A stretch of 44,021 bases of DNA, from positions 1 to 44,021 of the forward strand of contig JABDDX010000014.1 in assembly GCA_013287375.1 (NCBI GenBank), given 5' to 3'. Position 1 is the first letter of the stretch. Each line of letters opens with the position of its first letter. A program made the position numbers and the translations under genes. The notes under the pieces were generated by a model that worked only from the letters and a program-made list of their open reading frames with translations, ran no database searches and was not told the origin of the DNA. Of this stretch, positions 41,393 through 44,021 are shown piece by piece. The stretch is from Bacteroidota bacterium (GTDB lineage Bacteria; Bacteroidota; Bacteroidia; Sphingobacteriales; Sphingobacteriaceae).

Positions 41393-41950
41393 TTAATCTT
41401 TTGATAATAAGAAAGTTTCTATTTTTTTTACCGCGAGGTGAAAAGATGCCTTCAATGCGCCTACACTTGTTCCCACCACATCTGATATTTCCTCATACTT
41501 CATATCCTCATAATATTTCATATTAAATACCAGGCGCTGTTTATCGGGTAGGGTAAGCAACGCTTCCTGTAATCTGCGTTGTGCCTTATCACCATCAAAA
41601 TAACTTGATGCCGCTAATGTATCGCCGAGTGTAGAGTCCACATCATCCAGCGAAATATTATTTTTCGCTTTTTTCTTGTTTAGGAAAGTAATGCATTCAT
41701 TGGTAGCGATGCGATACATCCAGGTATATAATTGGGCATCCGCACGAAAAGTGAGCAGGTTTTTCCAAACCTTCACAAATACATCCTGCGCAATATCATC
41801 GGCATCATCATGGTCTATCACCATGCGGCGGATGTGCCAGTAAATCTTTTGCTGGTATTTCTTCAGCAGCAGGTTAAAAGCCTCGTTCCGGGTTTTCTCA
41901 TCCTGAAACTTGCTTAAAATCTCCGCATCCTCAACAACCTGTACCGACAT
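41393..41950 (-). CDS. ECF-type RNA polymerase sigma factor
   Basis: 185 residues. Region 2 lies at about 23-90, with DHDDADDIAQDVFVKVWKNL and TWMYRIATNECITFLNKKK (core binding and -10 recognition). Region 4 is at about 125-180 (LLTLPDKQRLVFNMKYYEDMKYEEISDVVGTSVGALKASFHLAVKKI), a helix-turn-helix for -35 recognition. It directs polymerase to a stress regulon and is probably held by the downstream membrane protein. The 51-base gap before that gene suggests one transcript for sigma factor, anti-sigma-like gene and Spy-like gene. Confidence 0.95.
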   Translation of the reverse strand: MSVQVVEDAEILSKFQDEKTRNEAFNLLLKKYQQKIYWHIRRMVIDHDDADDIAQDVFVKVWKNLLTFRADAQLYTWMYRIATNECITFLNKKKAKNNISLDDVDSTLGDTLAASSYFDGDKAQRRLQEALLTLPDKQRLVFNMKYYEDMKYEEISDVVGTSVGALKASFHLAVKKIETFLLSKD

Positions 41951-42083
41951 ATATTAAATTTATATTAAAAACAGTATCGAGCCTTTTTAATTATAGAGGT
42001 CAGCCTGATACTCAAACTATTCGTACGAAAATAAGTATTATTTTATATTACACGAATATTGTGCGTATTACTTTTGTGATTAT

Positions 42084-42227
42084 GTAAAAGCGTAAACTAC
42101 TTTACGGACTCTTTGCTACGTTCAAAATAACAAGAGTTTTATAAAGAAGAATTGTCATTCTGAGGTACGAAGCATCTGTACAAAAGTAAACTGCTTTACA
42201 GATTCTTCACTACGTTCAGAATGACAA
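42084..42227. repeat. GTCATTCTGAGG-type inverted repeat with a degenerate neighbour copy
   Basis: The arm at 42152-42180 pairs imperfectly with 42198-42227 (TTGTCATTCTGA tips). The block at 42084-42134 (GTAAACTACTTTACGGACTC) resembles 42186-42228 (GTAAACTGCTTTACAGATTC), so part of the element occurs twice in a row. It lies between bcp and the divergent ECF gene. Confidence 0.7.
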
Positions 42228-42242
42228 AAGGGGAAGATAAAC

Positions 42243-42707
42243 TTATCCTATCAAATCCAGCACCTGCTGAGATGCATTCTTGGTATCTACCTTCTCAATT
42301 ATTTTACTGATGATTCCATCGGCATCAATAATAAAAGTAGTACGGACGGTACCCATATATTTTTTGCCATAATTGTTTTTCTCAGCCCAAACGCCATAAG
42401 CTTCATTAATACTTTTATCCTCATCGGCAATAAGCGGGAAGGGCAGGCTGTATTTGGTTTCAAATTTTTTGTGCGATTTGGAGTCATCAGTACTCACACC
42501 GATTACCTCATAACCTTTACCTATTAGCGACTGGTAATTATCCCTGAAATCACAAGCCTCGGCGGTACAACCCGGGGTGTCATCTTTTGGGTAGAAATAT
42601 AATATCACGGTTTTACCTTTAAAGTTTGCCAATGAAACTTCTTCGCCGTTTTGATCTTTCGAGGTGAAATCCGGGGCTTTGTCGCCTGCTTTAAGTGTTG
42701 TTGCCAT
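42243..42707 (-). CDS. bcp: Thioredoxin-dependent peroxiredoxin Bcp/PrxQ
   Basis: 154 residues. PKDDTPGCTAEACDFRD holds the peroxidatic C47 and the resolving C52, five residues apart as in alpha-type PrxQ. FYP and the T43-region form the active-site loop. It reduces peroxides in the cytoplasm using thioredoxin. It begins two bases after the stop of the M23 peptidase gene, on the same strand, so they share a transcript. Length and motifs are entirely normal. Confidence 0.97.
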   Translation of the reverse strand: MATTLKAGDKAPDFTSKDQNGEEVSLANFKGKTVILYFYPKDDTPGCTAEACDFRDNYQSLIGKGYEVIGVSTDDSKSHKKFETKYSLPFPLIADEDKSINEAYGVWAEKNNYGKKYMGTVRTTFIIDADGIISKIIEKVDTKNASQQVLDLIG

Positions 42708-42709
42708 GG

Positions 42710-44021
42710 TTATTTATAAAAATCTGCTTTAAATGTAGCTGTATTATCTTTCTGATCGGTAACATCTAACTTAAAAGTATGTTTGCCGTGTGCAATGGTA
42801 TCATCAAAAGTATAACTTAATACCTTGGTTTTAAAATCCCAATACATTAACACCCACTGCCCGTCTATATAGCCATAATAGTTTTTAACGCCCGATAGAT
42901 TATCACCTATTTTAACAAAAATGGCGTGTTTGGCAGCCATGTCAGCGCCGTTGATAATATTTATTGGGTTGATATGAGGCGCTTCGGTATCCAACTTCAC
43001 ATAATAGCTGCCAAAACCTTTCGCTTTAGCTTTTACATAACCATCTTCATAATTACCAACGATGCAGTCGCCATCCACATTTACAATAACGGCCTTATCG
43101 GCACGCCAGCCGGGTGCTGTGCTGTCGGGTTTTATCCAAAGGTCGTAAGTGTCATTTATCGGGTCGAAGCGGTCGCCTAACTGGTAGGTATCCGAATATG
43201 CGCCCGGTCTTTTAGGCAGCTCGGTAAAGGTGAAATTCATACTATCATACAAATTACCCACCGGTATATTAACTTTAACCTTATCGTTGCTAAACTGATT
43301 GTCCTTATCATAAGGGAAAAACGTGCCCGGCAATTTAAACAGTTCAACCGGGTGTATAATTTTGCTATGCGATCTTACCTTTAGGTTGAGGGTTGATGTA
43401 TTACCCGCTATATCTCTAACTACATATTGCACATCATGCAGCGAGTCATCGTTAAAAGTAACCACCCCGCGGTTAATAGATTGCGGATAAAGCGTGATCC
43501 TGCTTCCCGGAAGCACAAAACATTTTTGAATAAAACGGCCTGACTCTAAAAACTCAGGATAATCAATCAAAGCATTTATGGCATGTGTTTGATCGAATGC
43601 GAAACGTTCGACAGAGAAAGTAAATACAGTTTTGCCATCTACCTTAAGTTCGATGGAATAAACGCCATTGTGGTTAGCCGAAGTATTGTTCATGTCATAA
43701 GCGGTAATACCAAAGCCGGTATTGCCGCTTACATCAATAACAGCGGGGTTAGCCAAACGGTAATGCCCCGAAGCGCCCACCACACCCAACAACTGGCGCT
43801 GGGTTTTTTCGTTGAATGGTCCGTCGTTAAAACGATAAACACAGGCGGTGCCTAATACAGGTGGAATATCATCACGAACTGTCAAACCAAATAATTGTGG
43901 GTTTATGGTTTGCTCCGTTTGGGTATCGCGTATTTCAAAATGCACATGCGGCCCGGCTACCGCGCCTGTATGACCTGATAAAGCGATCACCTGTCCTTTA
44001 GTTACAGGTACCTGCATAGGT
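42710..44021 (-). CDS. M23-family peptidase/LytM-domain protein (5' end outside window)
   Basis: The frame is open to the window edge, so the start is missing; the ATG at 44017 is internal. The first visible residues (VTKGQVIALSGHTGAVAGPHVHFEIRD) are the end of an M23 (LytM) domain with the HxH zinc motif. The remaining ~400 residues are beta-sandwich-like segments (VQYVVRDIAGNTSTLNLKVR, FKLDVTDQKDNTATF) that look like Ig/FN3-type or glucodextranase-type domains. M23 enzymes cut peptidoglycan cross-links; long C-terminal extensions usually target them. The upstream half of the active site cannot be seen, so activity is not proven. Confidence 0.85.
   Translation of the reverse strand, partial: PMQVPVTKGQVIALSGHTGAVAGPHVHFEIRDTQTEQTINPQLFGLTVRDDIPPVLGTACVYRFNDGPFNEKTQRQLLGVVGASGHYRLANPAVIDVSGNTGFGITAYDMNNTSANHNGVYSIELKVDGKTVFTFSVERFAFDQTHAINALIDYPEFLESGRFIQKCFVLPGSRITLYPQSINRGVVTFNDDSLHDVQYVVRDIAGNTSTLNLKVRSHSKIIHPVELFKLPGTFFPYDKDNQFSNDKVKVNIPVGNLYDSMNFTFTELPKRPGAYSDTYQLGDRFDPINDTYDLWIKPDSTAPGWRADKAVIVNVDGDCIVGNYEDGYVKAKAKGFGSYYVKLDTEAPHINPINIINGADMAAKHAIFVKIGDNLSGVKNYYGYIDGQWVLMYWDFKTKVLSYTFDDTIAHGKHTFKLDVTDQKDNTATFKADFYK

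Noticed and set aside
1-44021. tRNA or rRNA genes, transposases, prophage or plasmid genes
   Set aside because: I looked on both strands for cloverleaf-like sequence, rRNA motifs, DDE or tyrosine/serine recombinase signatures and phage structural proteins, and saw none. Small structured RNAs without obvious motif cannot be excluded by eye.

Overview
The window looks like chromosomal DNA of a Bacteroidota, most likely a Sphingobacteriaceae member close to Mucilaginibacter or Pedobacter. The basis is moderate-to-low GC, many TAnnTTTG -7 promoter boxes just upstream of start codons, the Bacteroidota-type HU/SPOR membrane protein next to ExbB/ExbD/TonB, and product families and intergenic palindromes typical of that group. 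The genus is inferred from protein style, not from a marker gene. I see no rRNA, tRNA, CRISPR array, transposase or phage gene.

Layout. (1) 1-3811: AT-rich end of a surface polysaccharide locus with a truncated GT4 glycosyltransferase, an RgpF-like protein, a rhamnosyltransferase-like GT2 and a polyprenyl-phosphate sugar-1-phosphate transferase. (2) 4260-8387: AraC-type regulator, an exported SnoaL/ABM fusion, hemW, a lipoprotein and a fasciclin-domain protein. (3) 8725-16525: two tandem cupin_8 (JmjC-like) paralogues, an NTF2-like secreted protein, a PfkB sugar kinase, a DsbA/FrnE-like protein, an exported type I pullulanase and an MFS transporter. (4) 16526-25020: a Na+/H+ antiporter divergent from an mlaE-mlaF-mlaD lipid-transport operon, a 50-residue charged protein, a lipocalin-like lipoprotein, a Bcr/CflA transporter, a Tat-leader VOC protein and a GntP-type permease. 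(5) 25151-28640: a PepSY-like exported protein with a strong terminator, a BamA/TamA-type barrel without POTRA domains, and two stand-alone receivers flanking a small zinc-ribbon protein. (6) 28868-36994: a co-directional envelope cluster of a 1038-residue TPR protein, a barrel with a TonB-box-like segment but no plug, an HU-like/TM/SPOR protein, ExbB, ExbD and a TonB-like protein. (7) 37203-44021: a DUF1801/OmdA protein, mtgA, a class III aminotransferase, an ECF sigma module whose middle gene carries six copies of a ~29-residue motif, a bcp peroxiredoxin and the 3' part of an M23 peptidase gene.

How it works together. Most of the window is envelope biology: surface glycans, lipid transport, outer-membrane barrels, a proton-motive-force-driven trans-envelope complex, peptidoglycan synthesis (mtgA), peptidoglycan hydrolysis or its control (M23), and an ECF stress module. 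The best candidate for an under-described system is the 28.9-37.0 kb cluster. Its parts parallel Tol-Pal (TolQ/TolR/TolA plus the TPR protein CpoB) but add a SPOR domain, which in known proteins targets septal peptidoglycan, and an HU-like domain predicted to lie in the cytoplasm.

Intergenic regions hold at least eight inverted-repeat elements. Five of them have tips of the form GTCATnCnGA (one variant GTCATTGCGA), which suggests REP/REPIN-like families.
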